Source of the DNA: Evernia prunastri
Lineage: Eukaryota; Ascomycota; Lecanoromycetes; Lecanorales; Parmeliaceae
Assembly (NCBI GenBank): GCA_003184365.1
Contig: NKYR01000028.1
Span: 124,268-188,267, forward strand
Direction of reading: 5' to 3'
DNA: 64,000 nucleotides
How positions within the stretch are numbered: the first letter of the stretch is position 1; each line of letters begins with the position of its first letter. A program made the position numbers and the translations under genes. The notes below the pieces were generated by a model. The model made no database searches, was not told the DNA's origin, and was given only the letters and a program-made list of their open reading frames with translations. Shown in pieces: positions 11,302 to 20,770 of the stretch.

Positions 11302-11650
11302 CCGCCATGGAGGCGTAGCGAGGTGTTGTCAGCATATCTTCGTGAGTTATCACCCCCTCTTGCACCTTCCTCCTTTCCGCTGCCCAAAGCCTACTCCTCT
11401 GCTTTGCATACAGCCTACATTCGTGTAGTAGGTGGCGGGCGGTCTGTCTAGCCCGCCCACATTCGCATTTGTCGTTATCGGTGTCTGGTACCCTCCTGTC
11501 GAATAGGAAGGCCCTGAGACCGATCTTTTCGGTCCGTATTTGTGTGATCAGTGACGTCTTAGCACGTTTAACCCTAGCATGCAATCGCATGGTCTTGTTG
11601 GCAAGAATTCGCGTACGCCCAGCAAAGCTTGCACCCTCTACAACAGGCAT
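11219..11650 (-). CDS. C-terminal fragment of a LINE (Tad-clade-like) polyprotein
   Basis: A 143-residue frame that opens further upstream to a TAA near 11675. It contains IGLRAFLFDRRVPDTDNDKC followed by a zinc-knuckle-like CECG-x7-H-x4-C arrangement and ends in a conserved TGLIGQF segment. This is the C-terminal region after RNase H in fungal non-LTR retrotransposons of the Tad type. No reverse transcriptase, endonuclease or RNase H motif is visible upstream, so this is a non-autonomous remnant. The ATG at 11650 is only the first Met in the frame, not a true start. Confidence 0.75.
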   Translation of the reverse strand: MPVVEGASFAGRTRILANKTMRLHARVKRAKTSLITQIRTEKIGLRAFLFDRRVPDTDNDKCECGRARQTARHLLHECRLYAKQRSRLWAAERRKVQEGVITHEDMLTTPRYASMAANFIWNTGLIGQFRALDEEQEEGFVEA

Positions 11651-12365
11651 TTGTACTGCAACGTCCAGGCATGCTTCTGCTTATCCAGAAGCCATTACGC
11701 GCTGCTTCAGCGCCGAATCCTTGTTTGCTCCCTAAGCACGTGGTATTAGGCGTACCGGATGACTCTGGTCCCTACACTCCACGCACCGACATGCGCATCC
11801 GTCCTCTCGGGCCATACAGACAGTGTCTTTCAGGGCCTCGACGAACTACGGCTGTCCCACTCTCGCGAAAGAGAGTGATCCACCAGGGGTCAGAGCCCAT
11901 TGAAGGGATGAGGTCCCTGGGGCCATATGTATGCGTGCTTGAGCTCTGAGCAGTCGCTGCCATTATATACCACGCCCCGCAAGTCCCCGTAGAGAGCTTG
12001 TTTCGCGTTATCTGCAGAGGTCTCCCTCTAAAAACTGTGTTCTATTTGGGCTTTCCCTACATAGTAGCAGCTGATACAGACCGACCATGTCTTGCAAGAA
12101 CACCACTTTTCCGCTGCGTCTCCCTGACCACGCAGTTGTAGTATTCCCACTAACCAAATCCGTACCCCGATAGTCTAGGCGACACCACATCCATCACTGC
12201 CTTCACACCCAGCAGTGACTTCGGGCCTAAGTGCGAGTGAGGTAGACGTTTCGGTTCTTCCCTGCCCTCGCTACTTTCAGCAGTCTCAGAGCGGGCTCCG
12301 GATCCAAGGGTGTCCTGTCGCGTTGATAGAACGATATCACTTCACTGGTAGATAAGACCAGCTTN

Positions 12366-13275
12366 CCCTCTACAACAGGCATTTGTACTGCAACGTCCAG
12401 GCATGCTTCTGCTTATCCAGAAGCCATTACGCGCTGCTTCAGCGCCGAATCCTTGTTTGCTCCCTAAGCACGTGGTATTAGGCGTACCGGATGACTCTGG
12501 TCCCTACACTCCACGCACCGACATGCGCATCCGTCCTCTCGGGCCATACAGACAGTGTCTTTCAGGGCCTCGACGAACTACGGCTGTCCCACTCTCGCGA
12601 AAGAGAGTGATCCACCAGGGGTCAGAGCCCATTGAAGGGATGAGGTCCCTGGGGCCATATGTATGCGTGCTTGAGCCCCGAGCAGTCGCTGCCATTGTAC
12701 ACCACGCCCCGCAAGTCCCCTTAGAGAGCTTGTTTCGCGTTATCTGCAGAGGTCTCCCTCTAAAAACTGTGTTCTATTTGGGCTTTCCCTACATAGTAGC
12801 AGCTGATACAGACCGACCATGTCTTGCAAGAACACCACTTTTCCGCTGCGTCTCCCTGACCACGCAGTTGTAGTATTCCCACTAACCAAATCCGTACCCC
12901 GATAGTCTAGGCGACACCACATCCATCACTGCCTTCACACCCAGCAGTGACTTCGGGCCTCAGTGCGAGTGAGGTAGACGTTTCGGTTCTTCCCTGCCCT
13001 CGCTACTTTCAGCAGTCTCAGAGCGGGCTCCGGATCCAAGGGTGTCCTGTCGCGTTGATAGAACGATATCACTTCACTGGTAGATAAGACCAGCTTCGGG
13101 CCTGAGTACGAGTCAGGTAAACAACGCGTCGGGTGGTTTTCATATCCCAGTGTCCCTTGTAGGTGTCGCATTGGGACGAGCCCAAAACAACATGAGATCT
13201 CTTGGCTCTGATGACTACCTTAGTAGCACCAGGTTCGTAGCCGGCAGCACGTACAGCTGGATCTCGTCGCCGGCA
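12366..13275. repeat. LINE-derived contig overlapping both neighbours
   Basis: Its first 731 bp repeat 11634-12364 and its last 780 bp reappear as 13277-14056. A few differences exist, for example CCATTGTACACC here against CCATTATATACC in the flanking copies, so reads from more than one genomic copy are mixed. Confidence 0.85.
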
Positions 13276-14072
13276 NTCTGGTCCCTACACTCCACGCACC
13301 GACATGCGCATCCGTCCTCTCGGGCTATACAGACAGTGTCTTTCAGGGCCTCGACGAACTACGGCTGTCCCACTCTCGCGAAAGAGAGTGATCCACCAGG
13401 GGTCAGAGCCCATTGAAGGGATGAGGTCCCTGGGGCCATATGTATGCGTGCTTGAGCTCTGAGCAGTCGCTGCCATTATATACCACGCCCCGCAAGTCCC
13501 CGTAGAGAGCTTGTTTCGCGTTATCTGCAGAGGTCTCCCTCTAAAAACTGTGTTCTATTTGGGCTTTCCCTACATAGTAGCAGCTGATACAGACCGACCA
13601 TGTCTTGCAAGAACACCACTTTTCCGCTGCGTCTCCCTGACCACGCAGTTGTAGTATTCCCACTAACCAAATCCGTACCCCGATAGTCTAGGCGACACCA
13701 CATCCATCACTGCCTTCACACCCAGCAGTGACTTCGGGCCTCAGTGCGAGTGAGGTAGACGTTTCGGTTCTTCCCTGCCCTCGCTACTTTCAGCAGTCTC
13801 AGAGCGGGCTCCGGATCCAAGGGTATCCTGTCGCGTTGATAGAACGATATCACTTCACTGGTAGACAAGACCAGCTTCGGGCCTGAGTACGAGTCAGGTA
13901 AACAACGCGTCGGGTGGTTTTCATATCCCAGTGTCCCTTGTAGGTGTCGCATTGGGACGAGCCCAAAACAACATGAGATCTCTTGGCTCTGATGACTACC
14001 TTAGTAGCACCAGGTTCGTAGCCGGCAGCACGTACAGCTGGATCTCGTCGCCGGCAGTCCCTGGAGTGAGTA

Positions 14073-14327
14073 CTCAGGCCGGTTTTTATTCTTGGGACAC
14101 TTAGCCTATTTGAGAAAGGCGCGCTATTTTTCTATTCTACATAACTTCTCGAGTAAACAGTCTGCGAAGATATTTTTGGTATGGAAGTTCTTCTCCTGAT
14201 AAACCTTTATGACTCTATAGTCAAAAGTATCTCTAGATTCGCCCTCGTTGTCAAGTTGTGAAAATCATAGTCTTGAGCGACCTTACTTAAATAGGCTAAG
14301 TGTCCCAAGAATAAAAACCGGCCTGAG
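14073..14327. mobile_element. MITE-like element with 47-bp inverted repeats and TA flanks
   Basis: Bases 14073-14119 and the reverse complement of 14281-14327 match over 47 positions with two mismatches, the outer 39 being identical. Each end is flanked by TA (14071-14072 and 14328-14329), the target duplication typical of Tc1/mariner/pogo transposons. The 255-bp element has no coding capacity, so it would depend on a transposase elsewhere. Termini start CTCAGGCCGG. Confidence 0.85.
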
Positions 14328-14533
14328 TATTTTAGCCTCGAAAGAGTACCCCGCACTAACCTATGCTTGGCAGTGGAAGGGCCGCTAAATTTAGCTGCGG
14401 CTAGAAGGCGGACTCTAAACTAAACCCAGTCGGTGATATCATCAACGATGGGAATTTAGTAGAAAGAGAGTTCATCAATCCCTGTCCTACTCCTAAGTAA
14501 ACGGCAACTCAGTATCTTAAGGTAACCTAGACT

Positions 14534-15485
14534 ATGAAGCTCATCGTTGCTGGCGCCTCCGGATTCGTTGCCACCGAAATCATTCGTCAAAGCCTCAGCA
14601 TACCCAAGGTAACTTCTGTATACGCCCTCGCCCGTAAGCCTGTATCAACGCCCTCGAATCTTGTCAAGGGTTCCGACGCTTCCAAGCTACACAGCGTAGT
14701 TCTCGACAGCTACGGTAGCTATCCGGATGACGTGAAAAAGCAGCTCGCTGGCGCGGATGCCTGCATCTGGTATGTCCGCTGATATTCTCTCGTCTCTCAT
14801 TGCCATGTATTTTCACATCATCGCCCTTCACTCACGCCTTGGTCGGCCTGACTGGAGATTTCGTTCAACAATCAGCCAAACCAAGCTAAACTACCATCAT
14901 TAGGACCGTTGCGATTACACCAAGTAAGTCGAAAGGGATCGACTTCGAGGAGGTACGCCGCGTGTGTCACGACTATACGATCTCCGGGCTCCAAGCCATG
15001 TTCAAGGCGCACAGCGACGGCGGCAGCCAACCCTTTCGGTTCCTGTACATGAGCGGCTCCGCGACCGAGCGCGACCAGAGCAAGACTCCAACTTTCATGC
15101 CGGAGTACTGTTTGATGCGGGTGAGCACTTGAAACGCGCGCAACTGCGTGTTGGTTCCGGCCATGGTAAACGACCGCCGAAGCTAACGGTTCCTGGCAAA
15201 ACCATTCAGGGCGAGACGGAGAACCAAGTCCTCGCGTTCGCCGCGGAGCACAAAGGCGCCGTGGAGGCGTGCGTGGCGAAACCAGGGCTGATCAACGCGC
15301 CGGAGCAAACGCTGAAGAAGATAGGCACCGCGGTCATGAAGTATACGATCGGCGTGCCCAGCATCAACGTCGCGGAGATTGCGGCCGCCATGCTCCACGA
15401 GGTCATCCATGGCTTCGAGAAGGAACCGCTTGAGAATGACGATCTGGAAAGGATCGGCCGCGAGGCGCTGAAGGGCGCCGAGTGA
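14534..15485 (+). CDS. NmrA-like/atypical short-chain NAD(P)-binding oxidoreductase
   Basis: Three exons (14534-14769, 14904-15120, 15210-15485) give 242 residues. Introns are 14770-14903 (GTATGT...TTAG) and 15121-15209 (GTGAGC...TCAG), and the phases join cleanly. The N-terminus has a Rossmann beta-alpha-beta with GASGFVATE at residues 7-15, the nucleotide-binding glycine loop of NmrA/atypical SDR proteins. The middle part ends in RFLYMSGSA, matching the strand that carries the active-site Ser. No clear YxxxK pair is visible, so it may be a redox sensor or an unusual reductase. The length suits the small HTATIP2/NmrA-like fungal family. It converges with the rhodopsin-fold gene. The substrate is unknown. 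Confidence 0.75.
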
Positions 15486-15945
15486 CCTAGGTTTTGAGGG
15501 GGAACTCTGCTTTTCAACAATTGCATGCAGTCGAAGGACGAGAGTCCGCTCTCACGAGACATTTGGGGACATGATCACCCAGAATCGAAGAGACATCTAA
15601 ATTATTTTAATTTATGAGAATCTATGCGCCTCCTTTTCAGCCGCACGAGAAACCCCCCAGCACGTGACACAAGCAGTCGATGTGCCCCCCCCCCCCCCCC
15701 CCGAGGACTCTCAATATCGCGCTCGGAGAACTCCTCCATGAATGGCCGGCGCTCTGAAAGAACAGAAGAATGAAGGCGCATATGTACAATTTCAATCGAT
15801 ATGATACAACAGCGAACGCCAACAACATACCACCCCTCATCACCGCACAACGCAGCCCCTTACACACACACACACCCTTCCCATTCCCCGCCCCCCACAG
15901 TCTTCCCTTTCCTCTCCCCTTTCCCCCTCACCACCTCTCCTTTCC
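15486..15945. other. Convergent 3' gap with simple repeats
   Basis: It contains a run of 18 C (15685-15702), a CA repeat near 15863-15875 and C-rich, G-poor sequence up to the next gene. No gene is seen. Long open frames here (for example 15801-16376) are low-complexity artefacts. Confidence 0.5.
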
Positions 15946-17360
15946 TCACCACCCCTCCCCCGCACCCTCCCCATCCGCCAAAACGCCCAGATGCGCAAAC
16001 CGCCTCGACTGGCTCGGGAGCGACCTCGACGACCCCCCCTGGAGACCCAGACCCCCCTGGTCCGAACCCCCCGGCGAGTCGACATCGCTTTTGTCCTGCC
16101 ATTGCTCGGAAGCCGCGGACCCGGGCTCGCGTCGAACGGTGCGGCAGAAGAGGGGCCGCATGGTCGGGAGGCAGGCGCTCAGGATGCCGATGCAGAGTTC
16201 GACAATGGTCCAGATTTCGGGGGAGACGTCGGAGTCTTTTGCGTGCGCGGCGAGGGGGGTTAGTTATTTGGGTTTTGGGGTGGTGGAGGGGAGGAAGGGA
16301 GAGGGGAGGGGTTTTGGGTAACAGCTTACAGCTTGGGTCTGTGTGGGAAAACTCGTGGGTGAGGACGCAGCGATAGATGCTTGCGAAGCAGACTCTGACG
16401 CCGGTTGTCAGAAAGCGGTCGGTGGAGAACCTCATCGTCCGGCTTTCTTCTTCCCCAAACTTACAGACCTCCCAAGCAAAACATGCCCATGATCTGCAGC
16501 TTTTGCCTCTGCGGTTTCTGCAGCCGGCACAGGAGCGGCATCGGCAGGATCAGGATGACGACGTCGGTCAGAGCATTGACGGCGGCGATGACGGTCGCTC
16601 CGACGGCGGTGTTCATGCAGTAATGCCTGACGCCGATCTTCCAGTTCGAATCGACGGGCGTGCACTGGAAGATCGAAAAGAAGGACTGCACGAGGCAGTA
16701 GCAAACGACGAAGACGCCAGTGACCCGCAACGCGATGATAAAGCCGCGGTTCACGAAGAAGACGCGGCGGTACAGGTACAGGAGCGAGCCTTTTGTCGTC
16801 CTGATTGCGAATCCCCATATCACTTCCGCGGATATGAGCAGCTTGACACGGGTCACGGTCGTCAGGTCACGGCTGACTCGGAAGTTCTGTGCGGAGTCGG
16901 TACCTTTGCCAAAGCCGGAGGATCCTTCATGAGAATGGCATGTCGCCCTGCTCCATAGTGGACGCCTGTGAATGGATTGAGTTGGGGATGATCTTGCGAA
17001 GGCGCACGTGAGGGTCCACGGACCTAGGAAAGCGCAAATGACGACTCCCATTGTGAAGAACTACATGGGCAACGGAAAATCAGCGGACAGCCCTCGGGAA
17101 CACCCATGAAGACCGAAATCAGATATAGGTAGCTTAGGGGAAAGCAAAAAGTTCTTCGCTCTTACAAGCCCCGCGAGGATGAGCCAATCGTCAGCTTCAT
17201 ACCGAATCATAGCCTTTCGACGGGACAGGAATCTCAAGAGAACCGCAACGCAGGCAACGGTGAAGCAGATGGCGTTTGAGGCAATGATAGCGGGGCCCTT
17301 GTCGTCGGAGATGTGCATCTCTTGCTCCAGGATTTCGGCGGGCGTCGGTATGGAAGCCAT
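15946..17360 (-). CDS. Rhodopsin-fold integral membrane protein (Pth11/SAT4-like)
   Basis: Six exons (17360..17166, 17060..17024, 16965..16904, 16841..16465, 16394..16330, 16235..15946) give 341 residues with consistent phases. It opens with a short extracellular N-terminus and a first helix, followed by RFLSRRKAMIRYEADDWLIL, the conserved first loop of the fungal 'rhodopsin domain' family. Further helices include VTGVFVVCYCLVQSFFSIF and TVIAAVNALTDVVILILPMP, with the FQCTPVDSNW loop typical of the family. The last helix carries EIWTIVELCIGILSACLPTMRPLF, also typical. The C-tail is polar and glycine/serine-rich. Members are plasma-membrane proteins thought to sense surface or nutrient cues; ligand and coupling are unknown. 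The second exon is only 37 nt. Confidence 0.85.
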
Positions 17361-18781
17361 GCTGTCTGAAGATCGGGGGGTAACCCTTCACTGTGCAGAG
17401 GACGATGGTGTTTCCAGGAACTCCAATGAGAGATAGCGAAGACGCTCGACCTGGACGTCTTGAGCTACTTTTAGCTATTGTCGAACTATCATGGTCCCTG
17501 TGACAGTCTAAAAACCTTAGCAAGGTCGAGGTCTCCAGCAGAGGGGTCTGAGCGAGTGAGTGGGCTAAATGAATTGAAGACAACGCTATTGAACGAGCCA
17601 CGGACCTTGGCCCGTAACGAATAACAGCAGGAACGAGCGGGCAAACAACATGATTGGACAATGAACGTTGATAACCCTGGTCGCGCTGGGGCCCTAAGAC
17701 CATCAAAGTACCTAAGGTACGGTACTATGGGCCGTAGCCCCGCAAACCGGGGGCCTCAGCTTAAGCTAGCAACAAGCCCAAGGCATGTTTTACAGGCTTG
17801 CCATGATAATTTCCCGAAAAGCCTGAATCGTTTTGACTTGTTGGTGAGTAAGGTAGTTGAGTACATAACGGCAGCAAGAAGGGCAAGCGATAAGATTGGA
17901 AAAAGCCCCTGATATCAACAAATGCGGGAATCTTGATATCAAAGTCCCCGCCAGCAAATCATACTTAAAGTTCCGAAAAGCCTGGATATCTATTGTTAAC
18001 GGTACCGTTGGATTAGTACCTTATTGATTAATGAAGCTGTTAGGCCATACCTATCATTGCACTACGTGCAAATTTATCGGGTGCGGGTGTCCGTGCGCGC
18101 ACATCCAGACCCGTGCCGAAGTCGTAAACAACATCAACAGTCCTCGGGATCCCTTGATTTTTGCAATCAAAGCCATGCGCGTCCTGCTACCTCTAGACCA
18201 GCTCTATTGGCCAAGACCCAAAGTACAAGTACTTCAGTCAACGCCGTCATTTGAGCGTGGAAGAGCGGCCTACTAGCAGCCGAAAGAGTTGATGCCATGG
18301 GCAGACCGTGTATATTGTAGCTTGGGTTGCAAATGAGTTACCAAGACTCCTTCGGCTACGGCGCTCTTCGTATTCAACGATATGGATGGTGTGTTCTGCA
18401 TGATATGCAACACTGCTCTGCTGCTATCCCTTGTGATCTGAGCCATGACACGCCCTTCTGGTTGGCGGTCCTTCTTGGCTCAGCAGGAGCCTTTGCTTCG
18501 TCGATTGTCCTCATGCGGGCCTGGTCTTCCCTAGCTGACGCTGTGACTATCCCAAGGACCTCGTCGCCAATCTCGTGGCTGGTCTCTGGCTCAGCGCAAT
18601 GCGCCTTATTCTCTCTGCTGTCTTCGCCGTGGATTGCGACTCGAGGGTATTCACACGGCACCTCACAACACAAAGGCAGGTCATGAGAGTACCTATACAA
18701 CTCCCTTTTCTACAGAGACCCAACTTCCCCAAACCGGCCCAGAGTGTTTGCCCATCCTCGAAACACTTCGTGGACATATCC
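17361..18781. other. Intergenic, nothing recognised
   Basis: The upstream flank of the rhodopsin-fold gene and 3' flank of the HET gene. Short open frames (for example 18031-18276) have cysteine-rich but unrecognised translations with no splice context. Confidence 0.4.
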
Positions 18782-20770
18782 TCAGATAATGCTGACGGTA
18801 TCGACAGGGTAACCGTCAAACCCGGAAATATCGGCGGCACTGAACCAGCCCATACGTCGAAAGAGGCGGTTATGTTCAAGCGACTCTATGAGTATCAGGC
18901 CGCCAATTCGTTGGGACTCGGATCCATTGCCTCGATACATAGCGAGACAGCGAACAGGTCTAGTGAAATTATCTTCGGCCGTGTCGGAATGTCCTTGGGC
19001 TGTATGTACCAGTGTTAGATCAGCCAACGATGAAGCCGCTTTTACATCGTGCAGATCTGTACTCAGAGCTACGTCAAAGCGTATAGCGGGCGAGCTTGAC
19101 GGATTAAAAGTGGCGTCTCTCAAGACCGTTGTAACTGTCAGCTGTCCAGCCGTTACTTCGCCGCACGGAAGGTTGGATGTTTTGAGTTGAATTTGCCATT
19201 CGACGATTTCGAAGCGATGGTACGGCACGCCGACGCTTGTGTTGTTGTTCTGGAGGAACGAAGGGAAGTAGACAGATCCGTCGAGGGCAGCCCATGACCA
19301 CGAGGGCGCACGATACTGCGTTGGCCGCGTGAAGAACATGCGGGTGTCCGGGGGGTGCCAGCACAGTTGCTGTATGGCAGATCGGGCCCATATGCCGGCC
19401 AGATATTGTGGCCCGAAGACGGGTGTGTAGGAGGCCGCGAGCGCGGAAATGGCTGGTAATTTATCGCTGGGCAGAGAGGACTTGCGGTCTGAATATCTCG
19501 TCACGGCCAACAGCCAATGCTGTAGGATGGGATGGGGAATATCGGGGTTGAGTTGACCGCGCCTGTCGTTCCGTTCTGGGCCATTGAGAAGTAACATCTG
19601 TGGTGACGGCAAGCGGAGGGCAGCACTGGGGTTTGGAGAATGGTAAGATCCGCCCAGGTTACATGTTAGCGTGCGACATTGCCACTGGAGGGTGTGAGAG
19701 GCGTAGATCAACAGGCGTGGGGAAAGGAGCTCTTCTTGGAAGGTCCAGGCTCGTGAGTTTATGGGCTCTTTGTTGTCATTGTACATGTTGTGCTCTTGGA
19801 TATGGACGACAGAAAATTGCTCCAAACCGACGCGGCATGGGATGTCAAAACGGCTCTGTCCTGACCCAGGCCGGTCTTTGAGAAAACCGTCTATGACAGA
19901 TGGGGCACAAGCTGCAACAATGGTCATAGTAGCGTTCTTGTAGACTTCATCCATCGTCGCAAGCTCTTGGTCCATATCGTGTTGTGCGGCTGCTTCGCTG
20001 GAATCTTGCATGATACATAACGCATCCACCCAAAGATACTTGAAGCCCAAGGTTTTGGTGACTTCGATGGCATCCAATATCGTCCGTGGTAGCATCTTCA
20101 TATCCAGCTCTCGCATCAAGACTTCGAGATTCTTCGTCGTCAGAACATAAGGTTGGGTGGAGCCCCAACAGTATGAAAGAGCCAGATATGAACCTTTCAA
20201 TCCTGTGGTAGATCGTAGACAGGGAACGCCTAGTGAGTCTGCCGGTGCCACCTCAATAAGCTTGGATGGTAAATTTGCGTACAAGGACACTCCGCCACAA
20301 TCCAGATGGGTCTTGCATTGATCCAACCACCGTGTGATCTGCGAATATGCTTCGTTTGAATTGAGCTTTGACTGTAGCGGCCGAGCGGTGATGATCCCAG
20401 CACAGTCGTCGGGGTCATCGACGGACAAGTCTAGCTCCACGTGCCAGTCGCACGAAGAACCTTCGGAAGAAAATTCGATTTCGCATAGATTCAATCCTCG
20501 CGGGCTCCTGTTGTCTAACAAGTAGGCTTCAGCCATGGTGACTGACAACTCTGTCATTGGTGTCCAAGTCTTGCGCCATTGGGGAGTGTCTGGAGACGGC
20601 AGGACAGATTTCAAGAAGCCGCACCAATTGCACGCGTTATCAGCCGACTGGGAAATCCGTGCCCATGTGGTGGTGTAGCAGAAGTCGTACTTTTCTTGAA
20701 CCCAGAATTTCTGGATTGCTTCTGTGTTGAAGACCCCAGTCCAGCAGGCTTCACATACGAGACTATTCAT
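18782..20770 (-). CDS. HET-domain protein (heterokaryon incompatibility type)
   Basis: A single exon of 662 residues from the ATG at 20770; the frame is open eight codons further but has no earlier ATG. The N-terminus has a CxxC...CxxC-like cluster (CEACW, CNWCGF). The HET domain follows with its three blocks: YLALSYCWG (about 195-203), YLWVDALCIMQD (about 245-256) and SRAWTFQEELLSPRLL (about 339-354). The roughly 300-residue C-terminus is unique. HET proteins trigger cell death on fusion of genetically different hyphae and often show TIR-like fold features. No partner such as a STAND receptor is adjacent. No in-frame stop is seen, so it is probably functional. Confidence 0.92.
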   Translation of the reverse strand: MNSLVCEACWTGVFNTEAIQKFWVQEKYDFCYTTTWARISQSADNACNWCGFLKSVLPSPDTPQWRKTWTPMTELSVTMAEAYLLDNRSPRGLNLCEIEFSSEGSSCDWHVELDLSVDDPDDCAGIITARPLQSKLNSNEAYSQITRWLDQCKTHLDCGGVSLYANLPSKLIEVAPADSLGVPCLRSTTGLKGSYLALSYCWGSTQPYVLTTKNLEVLMRELDMKMLPRTILDAIEVTKTLGFKYLWVDALCIMQDSSEAAAQHDMDQELATMDEVYKNATMTIVAACAPSVIDGFLKDRPGSGQSRFDIPCRVGLEQFSVVHIQEHNMYNDNKEPINSRAWTFQEELLSPRLLIYASHTLQWQCRTLTCNLGGSYHSPNPSAALRLPSPQMLLLNGPERNDRRGQLNPDIPHPILQHWLLAVTRYSDRKSSLPSDKLPAISALAASYTPVFGPQYLAGIWARSAIQQLCWHPPDTRMFFTRPTQYRAPSWSWAALDGSVYFPSFLQNNNTSVGVPYHRFEIVEWQIQLKTSNLPCGEVTAGQLTVTTVLRDATFNPSSSPAIRFDVALSTDLHDVKAASSLADLTLVHTAQGHSDTAEDNFTRPVRCLAMYRGNGSESQRIGGLILIESLEHNRLFRRMGWFSAADISGFDGYPVDTVSII

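Larger units (their letters stand above)
10016..14060 (-). mobile_element. Tad-like LINE 3' region, scaffolded from overlapping contigs
   Basis: On the minus strand this block reads toward lower coordinates as a LINE 3' end: a reading frame with the LINE C-terminal zinc motif (11650..11219), then an untranslated segment, then a four-base repeat tail at 10016-10038. Single Ns at 10343, 11103, 12365 and 13276 join pieces that repeat each other. 10145-10342 equals 11104-11301, 11634-12364 matches 12366-13096, 12496-13275 matches 13277-14056, and 10754-11102 matches 11602-11950. Copies differ at only a few positions. The upstream part (11660-14056) has no recognisable reverse transcriptase or RNase H, so the copy appears 5'-truncated or decayed. 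Confidence 0.7.

Noticed and set aside
10781..12873. Repeated plus-strand frames of 60-156 codons in the LINE block
   Set aside because: The element's recognisable protein is on the minus strand; these frames recur only because the DNA is repeated.
15801..16435. Overlapping long frames on both strands
   Set aside because: They are low-complexity translations of C-rich sequence over the last exons of the rhodopsin-fold gene.
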